NCBI GenBank assembly: GCA_958496175.1
Contig: OY292276.1
Coordinates: 57,239,080-57,303,079, forward strand
Length of the DNA stretch: 64,000 bases
Source of the DNA: Sisyra terminalis
Taxonomy: Eukaryota; Arthropoda; Insecta; Neuroptera; Sisyridae
Reading direction: 5' to 3'
Shown: piece after piece, positions 46,877-57,605 of the stretch
Layout of the letters: the number at the start of each line of letters is the position of its first letter
Numbering within the stretch: position 1 is the first letter of the stretch
Made by a program: the position numbers and the translations under genes
Notes under the pieces: model-generated
Seen by the model: the letters and a program-made list of their open reading frames with translations, nothing else
What the model was told of the DNA's origin: nothing
Databases searched by the model: none

Positions 46877-47668
46877 GGCTGATTTTTTTTTTGGTCCCAT
46901 CGTGAAATTTTGTTGGAAATACCAAAAATAAATCCCTGAAAGTTTGAGCCCTCAATATTAATTTTAAGTCCTCGACCAAGACGTGTAAAGATTTCCCATT
47001 GAAAATACACGGCAACTCTGATTTTTTATTTTTAAATTTCTATATCTCAGCGGCATTTCATGGGATCGCTTTTACCGAAGATGGTTTTTTCTCAGAATTA
47101 AACGCTCTACAAAAGTGCCCATTGCGACAAAGTCGTAACTCACACCGGTGAGGTAGTACGGGCCACTGAACCTGATTTTTCCATAAAATTCGCGTTTTTT
47201 TTTTGCATTTATCTCGTAAATAACAAGATCTACGGAAAAATTATAAAGAAAAACTTGCAGAGAATTTGATTTCCTACAAAAAAGTTCTTGTAGACCAAAT
47301 TGCGAAGATCAATATTGAACGAGATATTAAGCCTTGAATTTTATGGAAAAATCAGGTTCAGTGGCCCGTACTACCTCACCGGTGTGAGTTACGACTTTGT
47401 CGCAATGGGCACTTTTGTAGAGCATTTAATTCTGAGAAAAAACCATCTTCGGTAAAAGCGATACCATGAAATGCCGCTGAGATATAGAAATTTAAAAATA
47501 AAAAATCAGAGTTTCCGTGTATTTTCAATGGGAGATCTTTACCCGTCTTGGTCGAGGACTTAAAATTAATATTATGGGCTCAAACTTTCAGGGAATATTT
47601 TTTTTGGTGTTTCCAACAAAATTTCACGATGAGACCCAAAAAAAAAAAAGTAAAAAAAAAAATCACCC
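46877..47668. mobile_element. Long palindrome, family alpha, TA-flanked and nearly perfect (792 bp)
   Basis: TA, GGCTGATTTTTTTTTTTGGT ... AAAAATCACCC, TA. The arms are nearly identical; for about 90 bp around CACCGGTGAGGTAGTACGGG and CGACAAAGTCGTAACTCACA I see no difference at all. The centre is near 47260. Ends, the GTAGAGCATTTAATTCTGAG block and the TTTGAGCCCTCAATATTA block tie it to the copies at 34026 and 38668. Arm identity makes it the youngest of the family here. Confidence 0.9.
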
Positions 47669-47676
47669 TAATAGAT

Positions 47677-47722
47677 AATCCGGCCCTCGGCTAATCTGGC
47701 ACCCCCTGTAATCTGACAAAAA
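47677..47722 (+). mobile_element. pogo/Tigger-like terminal fragment
   Basis: ATAATCCGGCCCTCGGCTAA then TCTGGCACCCCCTGTAATCT resembles the AATCCGGCACC... end of Tigger-type elements and the MITE at 32924. No partner end is found within a few hundred bases. Confidence 0.4.
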
Positions 47723-47789
47723 ACAAAATTTCTTACAAAAAATTTGGCTTATAAGAAATAGATGATAAAATTCAGATCTCAGCTTTTAT

Positions 47790-48050
47790 TAAATAAGAAG
47801 ACAATTCAGGTTGCTTAAGATCGGTTTTTTTTTTAATATTTTTTTAATATTCAAAATAGCTACGTTGCGTTACGTATTAAAACTTCATCAGGCTTCTTGA
47901 ATTACAAAAAATATAATATTTTTAATTTAAATTTGTGATTCAAGAAGCCTGATGAAGTTCCGATACGTAGCCAATTTGAATATTAAAAAAATATTAAATA
48001 AAAAAAAACGATCTTAAACAACCTGAATGGTCTTCTTACTTATGAGAAAT
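47790..48050. mobile_element. Palindrome D with decayed hammerhead-like motifs
   Basis: The arms are AAGAAGACAATTCAGGTTG and the mirror CAACCTGAATGGTCTTCTT; GATCGTTTTTTTT-type tracts and TTCAAGAAGCCTGATGAAGT are also mirrored. At 47858-47894 (minus) the grammar is AGC, CTGATGA, A, GTT...AAC, GCA (core GAA lost), ACGT, A, GCT. At 47946-47972 (plus) helix II is deleted. Divergent arrangement as in palindromes B and C. Confidence 0.6.
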
Positions 48051-49909
48051 GATGGAAATCTACTAGCCAACTAATTGTTGTTTATGCTACCTAAGAAAAA
48101 AAATTGAGTTAACTAAACCACAATTCGGTTAATTGTGAGTCATAAATTGTCGCCTTTAAAGTTCACTTCCATATCAAACTCAAACTATTTATGTTGGTAC
48201 AATAAGTTGAGGTGAACTCAAAAGTTCGACAGCAAATCCAGGTGGAAAAAGAAAACTAGTTGGAAAAAGCAATTCGTTCAAATAGAACCACTTAATTTTC
48301 AATTTTTCAGCGACGAATGGAAGTCAATTAAATTTACATTAGGACACAAATTGGATTAACGGAAAAACACACGAGATCCGAGGCCCCGATGAAGATTGAG
48401 ATGAAAATGACGACGACGACAACGACTGCGAATTCATGCCGTCATTGTACTTAGCATAAAATTTCCATTTTATTAAATTTGAAGTGAGAGATAATCCAAG
48501 TGGAGGTCGGAGAAGAGATTGCCTGGACTCAAACACAGGAAAAACTTGGCTAAAAGTGGAAATGTCTTCGCCACTCCAGCCGGTGGCACTAAGCTGGGCC
48601 TCACTTTTAATAATAATATAGACGTTCTTTAATACCTTTCCATTATTATTATTTTTATTATTATTATAAAATAATATGAGAAAATTGGAATATTGTACGT
48701 GACAAAAGAGAAAAAAATGTCACAAAGAAAGAAAAACGTCCACGCTAATATATAAAAGACGCGCATCTCTATCAATTTTCTCGGTGGTATATTCAGAAAA
48801 AAAATACCTTCCGGTATTTAATTAAATTTTAATTTTATTTTTTCAATCAATTCATTCGTTATTGTCGTCAAACGAAAGATTTCGGTGAAATGCAAATATG
48901 AGAGACGAATTTAATTTTCCACGTTTCACAATACATCCAATTTAAGACATGAAAGCTTTGAGCTTAATTTGATTTGGTCAATCAGTTTTAAGCTTTTATG
49001 GTTTAAATTGAATTTGATAAGTGCATAAAATTTAAAAGCAAGTAGCTGAACTAAATGGGCTCTTTTCTGTTCTAAATTAAAAAAAAATATATTTCTCAGT
49101 AATAAAATTATTCAATAACATTGTTAATGTATAAAACAGGTGATACAAAAGTTGTCACCCGATGTTTTTTGGTTGTAATATTTCCAATAATTGAAAAACT
49201 TTAGTTTTTCTTTTGGATTATATTTATTTGATGTTTATTTTTATTTTTAAAATTATAAGAAAAAAATTATATTTGCCAAGTGGCCACCGCCAAACTTAAT
49301 GGCCTTAGGGATCCAATTTATTTGATTTTCCATCACTTTTGCCAATATTGCATATTATATTTTATTTGTACTTTAAAACTTTAAAATAGTAAGTTTGAAA
49401 ATTATCGCAGGAAGGTTATCTGCAATTTTATTTTTACTGACTTATATTTTATTTTACAATCATAAATTTTCTAATGCAAGAAGTTTCCATTGCTGTTAAT
49501 AATGCACCAAATGCAATTTTATACTAAAAATATTAAATTATTAGTACTTCAATTGATTTAATTAAATATTTAGAACAGTTTGAAAGCAAAAGATTAAGAA
49601 TAGAATTGAGTATTCACATCGCTTACAATACATATCATAATGGCTAAATATTGCTGATATATCGCTAAATATTCGAATATTCTTATGTGCGTTTAACTGA
49701 GGTTTTCAAAATTCAGGTATACTTAGAAAGGTAAATCAGAGAAACATAGACCTACGTTTATTATCGACTTCCATAAGTTATAAACGTACAAATTCAAATT
49801 ATGGACCTTATTATTGTGTTTTTTTTTTTGAAGTTACAACTCCTGAATTCCCGCGAACTAAAAAAAATAGTTACTGACAAATTACGAGAGCTGGACTGGA
49901 AACACATTT
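48051..49909. other. Unique non-coding DNA with ATT microsatellite
   Basis: 48060-48960 is GC-richer and unrepeated; a 65-codon minus ORF (48339-48536) has a Ser-rich run and no known domain. 48641-48675 is an ATT/TTA trinucleotide repeat. 48960-49909 is plain AT-rich DNA. Confidence 0.4.
48641..48675. repeat. ATT/TTA microsatellite
   Basis: ATTATTATTATTTTTATTAT then TATTATAAAATAAT: an imperfect trinucleotide run of about 35 bp in otherwise unique DNA. Confidence 0.8.
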
Positions 49910-51690
49910 AGGCCTGGAAAATATCGGAGACGTAGGTCCACAATATTAAATTTAAAGTACATCATTAACTTAAAAAAATATTTAATAAAATAATAAGACA
50001 GAGTTTTTTTAATAATTTTAACAAAAATCAAAATTAAGTAATTTAAGATAGTAACACTAATATTTTTTTATAAAACAAGTGTTTTAATATTGTAATTTTT
50101 TCTCTCATTATATCAGTTACTCTATTATTGTCAACGTTATTTAGAATATATTTTTCTCACACCATAAGCATAAATGCTTCCAAATGTTTTGACTTAAACA
50201 ATTTCTAAATCGATTTATTATATATTTCAACTTTGAAAATAATCTTTAACAAGATATTTGTGTTGATACTAAAGCATGTAATAACAAATTTGTACGCTAA
50301 AAACTAATTTGAGTATACTAATGCATCGAAATGAAATTTTCGTAAAACTTTATAACAGCATACAATACCATTGTATTGCATGATTGGTATGATCTTCCTG
50401 TATTAATCTCGTCATCATCATCTTCTTTACCACCAAACAATCCACGTCTATCTTTTCCTAAAGTAACATTAAAATTTTTCCTCTTTTTTTGAAAATCTAT
50501 CAGTTTAGCTTTCTAAACTTTCTTCGTAAAATTTGAACTTAATTTTTGATTTATTTCATTAGTTAAATGTTCAAAAATATTACTAGGTATAATAATACTT
50601 GATATTTGCGGGAAATTATTTGGATTTAAACAAAATACGATATACTACTACAAAGAGGGTCATTTTTTAAAAATCGGTTATTCATGTTACTGATAACTGA
50701 ATCTATTAATTTATTTTACACACTTATACGAAATTTATCGTAAGAATTATCCTTTATATTCTTTTATTTGTTAGACTTAACATTTTTTCGGATTTAAAGA
50801 AATCAAAATTGCCAATGTTTTCAATTTTACCAATGCAAAATTTACTGCTGTTTCATATCCAGTATTAAAATTTTTTTATAAAAAAAAAATCAATCGTATT
50901 TTTGACCATACCAAAGCAATTGCAATATCCATTGTTGATGTTTGTAAGTATTATAACAAAGGTGTTGTTTCCTCAAAAATTCGTATAAATATTTGAGCTG
51001 TTAAAATAATATCAAATTTTAGAAACGCGGTCAAAATAGTGTTTCCTCGATGTCTAATTTCTTTGTTAAACATTTCGGATATAGAGATTTCATAGAAAGT
51101 CTGCAGAACATCGACGAAAAATATAATTCCAGATGTACTATTAAATGTACCAATTATTTTTCTTAATATCTTAACTTTAGCCCACCAACGTGTTTCTGTA
51201 ATAGTAGAAATAAATTTAAATTTACTGAATTCTCGCCATACGTTAAGTCATTTATAAGATTCTTTTAAGAAACCGTACATGTACCTTAAATACCAAATAG
51301 TGAGATGACTTCTTTGGTCTTTTATGTGTTATCCGTAATAACCAAATTTAATAAATGTGCATAACACTAAGTATGAACTTGATTTGGTGAAACTTGATTT
51401 AACCATGCATTAAAACTTTTATAAGTACCTTGAATATTTGCTACACCATCAGTACAATTTCCAATACATTTGCCAATACCAATTTTCATATTTTTTTAAA
51501 ATTTCGTATATTAGGCTACAGATATTTTCTCCTGCTGTTTAGTACAATTTACAAGTTAAATTAAAATAGATAGAAGTAATAATTGTTATAATTTAATATC
51601 ATTTAATTAGAAAAAATTAAAAACTTTACTAAATATGTGGGCCAGTAGGCCCACGGGAATATTGCACCAGTCAAGCACTGGTCTTTACCG
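49910..51690 (-). pseudogene. hAT transposase pseudogene, copy 2
   Basis: Parallel copy of 9455-11400. From right to left: CIGNCTDGVANIQGTYKSFN (catalytic TDG block, about 51430-51465), LNQVSPNQVHT, CYAHLLNLVITDNT, then the same middle blocks, then GLFGGKEDDDDEINTGRS (about 50400-50450). Finally about 50160-50240 reads ALVSTQISC, a stop, RLFSKLKYIINRFRNCLSQN: the hAT dimerisation motif (A..SCERLFS.LK.I), missing in copy 1. It ends NNVDNNRVTDIMREK near 50100. Several stops and frameshifts. It provides the empty site for the MITE in copy 1. No terminal repeats could be fixed. Confidence 0.75.
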
Positions 51691-52364
51691 ACAAGGATCG
51701 AAAAATGGATGGTATTTTCAAGTTGTTAAATGTGACAAGTTAACGATAAATGAAATTTAAAATATGTGTGGAAACTTTTTAAGTTTCATACTTCTTTCAT
51801 ATAGTTTAGATACGTCAATTGTGTGTTGAGTATAGACAATTTCATATAGTTTCAATGAATAAAATTCAATTATTATCAGTATACATGTATCGTTATGTAG
51901 TGGTTGAATATATAATACGATTAATGTTATGATTATTCGAATATGACCTATATGATCGTGATTATCGGAAATAAGGTTTCTAACTAAACTTTAAATTCAA
52001 AGTTTTGCCCAGTAGGGTAGTGATTCTAGGAGAAACATTCATTCAGGAATTGATACATTGCCTGGAAATCCTACAATTTTACAAAGAAAACAAGGACTCT
52101 ATGCTTTTAGACTATTGACCCAACTTCAATAACCATTTCAAGAGAATATGTCCATTGAAAATAAGGAGAATTTTGAAATATTTTTCTATTCGTCTACCTT
52201 AAGTCATACTTAAACTTACAGCCGACTTATCGATCTTATGACATTTTTCATTCATGCATAGCTGATTGATTTGGGGAGGATTGAATATATAGTAAGCATG
52301 GATCCTACGCATAAGATGTAAAAATATCAATTTAATCGTTTTGAGTCTTATTGGATGTTTTCTT

Positions 52365-52570
52365 AAAATTAATTACAGTAATTAAAAAAAAAACAACATT
52401 TGAAAAAGTGTGCCTATTTAAAGGAGTTAAAATGTACACTTTTAGATTAGAATATGTTTTTCGTAAGAATATAAAATTTCCGATTCATAAATCTTATATA
52501 TGCAAATTTCAAAAGAAAATAATACCATCATAGACGTCACGCAGACAAAGTTGCGGACTTCGGTTAGTAA
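52365..52570 (+). mobile_element. Helitron 3' end fragment (diverged)
   Basis: Carries ATATGTTTTTCGTAAGAATA, a TGCAAATTTCAAAAGAAAAT block and the tail GCAGACAAAGTTGCGGACTT then CGGTTAGTAA. Compared with intact copies the GACGAAGTCGCGG core is altered, so it is an old copy. ORF 52351-52533 is a by-product. Confidence 0.55.
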
Positions 52571-52930
52571 GGGATCAAATGAAAATTGAAGAACTTGTAA
52601 TTTTTGTTATGGCTTTTGTCAGTATAAGTTGCATACGTTAAGTGCAAAACCTGTTTAATTGTTTACTACTATGGAATGCAAACAATACCCTCCTTTCTAT
52701 TGGTGATATAAAATAACATAGTAAAAGCTTATAGGCCAAAATGTGTAATACGAGAGAATGGCAAGTATAAATATGTAGTTCAGGAATTTGGAACCAGTTT
52801 CAGGTATTTATTATTTGTTATCAATTGTATTTAGATTTACAACTGTTTTCGTATTCATAAATGACCCCTTCTTAACCTGCATTTTGGGTCAAACATTTTG
52901 GCCTTCAAACTTTTGAAGTTGCGGGTATAA
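52571..52930 (+). repeat. Element R1, partial copy 3
   Basis: From about 52690: ATTGGTGATATAAAATAACA, GTAAAAGCTTATAGGCCAAA, CAGGTATTTATTATTTGTTA, matching about 2136-2330 in the same orientation. The first 120 bp after the Helitron tail are not assigned. Confidence 0.5.
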
Positions 52931-54303
52931 ACTAGTATATAAATTTTTGTTGAAACTAGATTTATTGATGAATATACTTGTAAGCCAGTGTTTCTCAAAA
53001 TTTTGAACTAATTTAAACCATAATTTTCATCCCCTTTTTACATATAATAACCATTGATGAATGCTAGTGAGAAGTCATGTAAATAATTAAGAAGTGAACA
53101 TAAAAAAGCTTAAGCTTTTAACGATATCTTCTCAACACCAAAGTTGTTGCCTATTATTGGCATCACTGCAAAACTGGTTCATTTTTTTCTTTATATCAGT
53201 ATCCATCTATATTTTCATTTAAACCATTGATATTTAGAATAAAGAAAAAGCCAGGCACAAAAAAAAATCAAAAATCATCAAATGGAAATTTTTCAATTTG
53301 CCATTGCCGAGTGTAAAACAATGAGATGAAATACAATGTCCCGTTTTTCCATTTCCGTGTGGCGTTCGGGCATTCGGGTACGCCACGTCATCGCCTGTTC
53401 CCCTAAATCCCGCTCATTTTCAAACGATGAATATTTAAATACTCCTTTGTAATTTTTATGGCGACAAGTTAATGAAATACAAACAAAAAGTTTGACATTG
53501 AGTTTTCCATCGTCGTTTCTTGCATATATAGTACACCTACCTGTAGTGAGTCGCGTCTTTTATGCCCGCCCCTCTAGGGACTTTTGGACGAGCGGAAAAT
53601 TCCGCGAACTCCCTCAATAGTGGCTCAATCTATCAAGAAATGGTGCATTCATTTGAGTCTCCCGGAAAATTGGAACAGTTTTTTTTTTTTTTGAGGGGGA
53701 GGAATGAAACACGAGCGGATCGTGTGTCTTTTGGAGTTAAAAATGGCAACGTTGTACACATATGTGATCATCTTTGCATCATCATAGAGCGTATATGACG
53801 TAATGCAATTTATTTTGACGACGAATACGGAATTTGAAATATTACTTAACGACAAAATGCATTTATGTAATACACATTCAGAATTTTCTTTCTCGCATAT
53901 GTAACTCGTTCTGGAACGATCCCCCCATTCCCCACCGGTTCATCCTAGTGCGCCGCCTTATCATCTCTCACCCAATATTTGGAATAGCTTTTCATATCAA
54001 ATTCACGTTTTGTTCGGTTTTTCTGTCTCCCGTCGGAAAATTCGATTTCGTGCACCAAACAGTTGGTTGTTTTTTCTAATATATTTTCCCAAAAAAAAAA
54101 ACAACTGCATTAAGCAACTGAAAGCTTCTCATCCTTTGCAACAGGAAAATTAAACGTAAAGTGCTTACTTTGTCTTCATCTTTAAACGAATCAAGATTGA
54201 ATTAATGTTGTGGTTTTCTCTTAACCTTTGTCAATAAATTTTGTTTTATCGAACCAAGATTGCAATATTTCTGATTTTTCTTAAATAAATTTTCTATCTT
54301 CTT
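52931..54303. other. Unique DNA, GC-richer at 53.3-54.1 kb
   Basis: Short ORFs on both strands (53562-53798, 53649-53855, 53834-54079) overlap and match nothing I recognise. The stretch has even composition, no repeats and C/G-rich patches (CGATCCCCCCATTCCCCACC at 53916). Candidate conserved non-coding DNA. Confidence 0.35.
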
Positions 54304-55991
54304 TCTTATTATTATAAAGAGGAAAAATTTGAATATTTGTTTGTAATTAATAGGCTCCGAAACTACTTGACCGATTTGAAAAAATTTTTCACTGTTGGGG
54401 AGTTACACTATTTCCGGTGAACATGGGCTATATTAAATTTTCAAAAAGTTAGGGATCCATACTAAAACTCCAATAATGTGTGAAAAAATTACCGAAGATT
54501 TCCTTACATCGCGAGCGCTGGTGATTTAACTAAAGAACGGAACAACCGAAATAATGAAACTTTATATAAAGATACAACACAATTACCCACACACGTAAGG
54601 CTACTAATCATTCCTTAAAAATATTAAGGGAATGTATCCCCTGCGTAAAAACTGAGGGATGAAAAAAAATATTTTACCTTAGACAGGCAAGTTATATATC
54701 ATTGGAAAGGTATTTAAAAGTTTAAAAATAATCTGTATTAATATTTTTAGTTGAACTAATAAAAAGCACAGTAATTTAATTTAAAGGACAAAAAATTACT
54801 CACAATAAAAGAGACGTGGGCTCGAATCTTACAGTAAACTTTTTTTTACAAAATTGTAAACAGACCCTTAATGTTGCTCAATAAGAAAATATTAACGAAA
54901 AAAAGTAATAGTAGTAGTAATAATAATAGTAATTAATCTTAAAGTAAATACGTTTTTAAAACCATGCATACATAAAATTCTATATTTATATACCCCCTCT
55001 GCCTGATGAAATTTTAATATTCGATGTTTTAAGTTGTAATAAGTAGACATCTGACATAATATTTTTTTTTTTTAAAATTTCTACCCTAAAAGAGTAAAAG
55101 GGATGACTAAATTTGTATGAGAAAAAGTAGCTTTAGCTAGTAGCTTTATTTTTTGACTTCCACATATTGTTAATATGAAAATCTGAATTAATTACATTAG
55201 TGAGCAAGTACCCTTTGAAATTCGGCGAACTAAAAGAAAATACTTACCGACTATTTTACGGTAAGTCATAATGATAAAAGAAGTTTAAAATCCTCTTCCA
55301 GAGCAAAAGGCATATGCCAAATCGTGTATGGGGAACTCTACACTATCTAATATGGTTTAATTATATAGTTAAAATTCAGATATTTTAATAATAAGTTTAT
55401 ACATAATGGTTATACTTGATTATGGAAGAACTGGGTTTCGTGCAATTGTTCAAATTTCAATTTCGCGGTTGTGTTGTACATTGCAATAGTGTAATAGTTT
55501 TTGGAAAAAGGTTCATTCGGGAATCGAAACAGTGAGATGGGATTCTTAGTAATATTCAAAATTCTAGATCCTTAACTTCTGTTATTTTGACGCGAATATT
55601 TTGATAACTTTAGACTTTTTTTCTCATAATTAAGACCGATTTTATTGAAATTGGTGATTTTTTTTATTTATGTATAGATACTGATTGATTTACGGAGTAT
55701 TTGGTCCACGGTAGATACCGTAGGTATTCGCAATAGACATACTCTTTTTAGATGTTTATAAATATTTTTTGAAAATTAATTGATTATTACATAGAACTAT
55801 TTTATTCTTTGCAACAGTCTATTAAATGGTATTTTTCAAGTCGACAAAATAGTATTTTTAAGTATGGTTATGTTTTTCGTAAAAGAAATAAGAGAAATAA
55901 AAATTTTTATATACCACTACAAATAGCAAACCTGAAAAGAAAATATAATCTACACCTACGTTACGCAGACGAAGTCGCGGGGATCAGCTAG
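54304..55991 (+). mobile_element. Helitron with extra internal sequence (copy 6), 1.69 kb
   Basis: 5' end TCTTATTATTATAAAGAGGA; 3' end GAAGTCGCGGGGATCAGCTA then G, i.e. CTAG followed by T. The first ~230 bp and last ~320 bp match copy 2 (3795-4748), including the CCGTAGGTATTC near-palindrome block. The 54530-55670 middle is not shared with other copies here, so it is either inserted or captured DNA. It includes a TAG/TAA microsatellite (54905-54934) and, near 55003, CCTGATGAAATTTTAATATT then CGATG, a possible decayed hammerhead-like motif. No Rep/helicase coding. Confidence 0.82.
54905..54934. repeat. TAG/TAA microsatellite
   Basis: GTAATAGTAGTAGTAATAAT then AATAGTAATT, an imperfect trinucleotide tract in the private interior of Helitron copy 6. 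Confidence 0.8.
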
Positions 55992-57425
55992 TTTGTAGAT
56001 AATACCGTGACTTCGTCTCATTGTTGCACAACTATATAAATGGAATTTTTCAAGTTTAATGCTTAATCTCTGAATAAACACTTTTTTCTTTTTGATGCAG
56101 AAAAATTCGAGAAATTGCATACATTTCTAGGAAAATATTTTCAACTTTCCATTCAAAATTGCACTTTAAAACTACCTATTGCCTTGAATAACAAAAACTG
56201 AAACATTTAAAAATTTAATTCCACAATTTTTGAAGAGATTTACCATATTTCTATTCTAAAATCAAAACATTTTTTCGTATTATATTTTCCGGGTACGTAC
56301 GGAACGAAAAAAAAATCATGAATTCACCGCTAAGCATAAAAATTAAATAAAAACGTTACACCATTAAACACATGTTAAGCTTAATTTGAATAATGCCATA
56401 AATTTAAAATATTTTGTTACTAGCGAATTAAAAAAAGAAAAACACACGAAAATAATTCAGCATTACACCAATTTACTATGTAATTAAACCGAAGAATATA
56501 AAAATAAAAATACAAGCCATCATAAAAAAGCTCAAGAGTAATTCTCCCATGTATCTCATATCCATAAAACGCGAGACTACAATTTTCCGACCATTTTTCC
56601 CTAATAGCTTCCTAAAAACATCGAACACGAAAAATAACAAACAAATGGCAAACGAAAAAAAAATTAAAATACATTTTCCTCAAAAAATAAATAAATAAAT
56701 AAATAAATAGGAAATAAAAGAATAACAAAACGAAGCGCATCATAGTACATATTTTTATTAAGTACTGCCTGGTATTTATATGTTCTGGTTGCATTTGTAC
56801 TAGATTTTTTCTTCGAGCGGAAAATTTCATTGATTTTATCGTGCACGAAATTCAATAAGCAGAAAAACCGCCAAATATAAAATATATACATTATACATAT
56901 ACACAAAGTCATCGAATCTGTAATGATCTGTAAAATTTTTACGTTTTGTGTTTTATTTACGTATACGTTTTATTTGTGCAATTGTTCCGTTTCGTAATGC
57001 ATACATAAATCTTCTATGCATGTGTATATGTGGGAATATACAAACGTACGTAGTAGAATGCTAGATATGTGCGAATAACGAGTGGCCTTCCACGGAAAAG
57101 TGTGGGAATGTAGGGATGGAATGTACAAATACATAAATATTTTCTCCTTTACAAAGTATCGTACATTTTTACAATGTAGGACTTTGATTATTATCTGTGA
57201 AAAAAGCCTTGAAACAAGAAAAGAGAGAAAAAAGCGATTGAACACAAAAAAAAATGTATCCATCTTCTTTGTAAATCGAAAGCTTTCATTTCACCACTAT
57301 ATAGATGGGAATTCTGTAGCTTTTATATTTTATTCAAACCTATCCTCAATTATTTTCAAAATTCGTTAGATATTCAAAAATTCTTTTTTGATTTTACTGC
57401 CAAGCTTTTAAGTAATTTAATTTGT
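55992..57425. other. AT-rich non-coding DNA with TAAA microsatellite
   Basis: 56686-56710 is a (TAAA)n tract of about six units. ORFs at 56612-57369 on both strands overlap and are Phe/Lys-rich by composition only. No gene recognised. Confidence 0.4.
56686..56710. repeat. (TAAA)n microsatellite
   Basis: Six consecutive AAAT/TAAA units in AT-rich DNA; likely polymorphic. Confidence 0.85.
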
Positions 57426-57427
57426 TA

Positions 57428-57603
57428 AGCAGGCCATTCACGCTCCGACTTGCAGTCCAACTAGTGGTCCGACTTTCGAAGTTGGATCTAAAATCGGATC
57501 GTGAATGGTGTTGTTAGAAGTTGGATGTTTAACGGATCATTTAGGCGATCCAACTAGAAGATCCGACTAGTTGGACTGCAAGTCGGAGCGTGAATAGCCT
57601 GCT
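57428..57603. mobile_element. TA-flanked MITE with nested palindromes (176 bp)
   Basis: Ends AGCAGGCCATTCACGCTCCG then ACTTGCAGTCCAACTAGT, mirrored at the right to AGCAGGCT with few differences; TA at 57426-57427 and 57604-57605. The left half (57431-57508) is itself a weaker hairpin (GGCCATTCACG against CGTGAATGG). GC content is clearly higher than the neighbourhood. TA target and short length suggest a Tc1/mariner-like MITE. Confidence 0.88.
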
Positions 57604-57605
57604 TA

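Noticed and set aside
25026..47668. Idea that the long palindromes are assembly or sequencing fold-back artefacts
   Set aside because: Arms differ at scattered positions, several have TA or 14-bp target duplications, and members recur at separate loci with shared ends; artefacts would have identical arms and no such borders.
54815..54835. GGGCTCGAATCTTAC resembling a tRNA B box
   Set aside because: No A box at the right distance and no cloverleaf stems; not a tRNA or a credible SINE.
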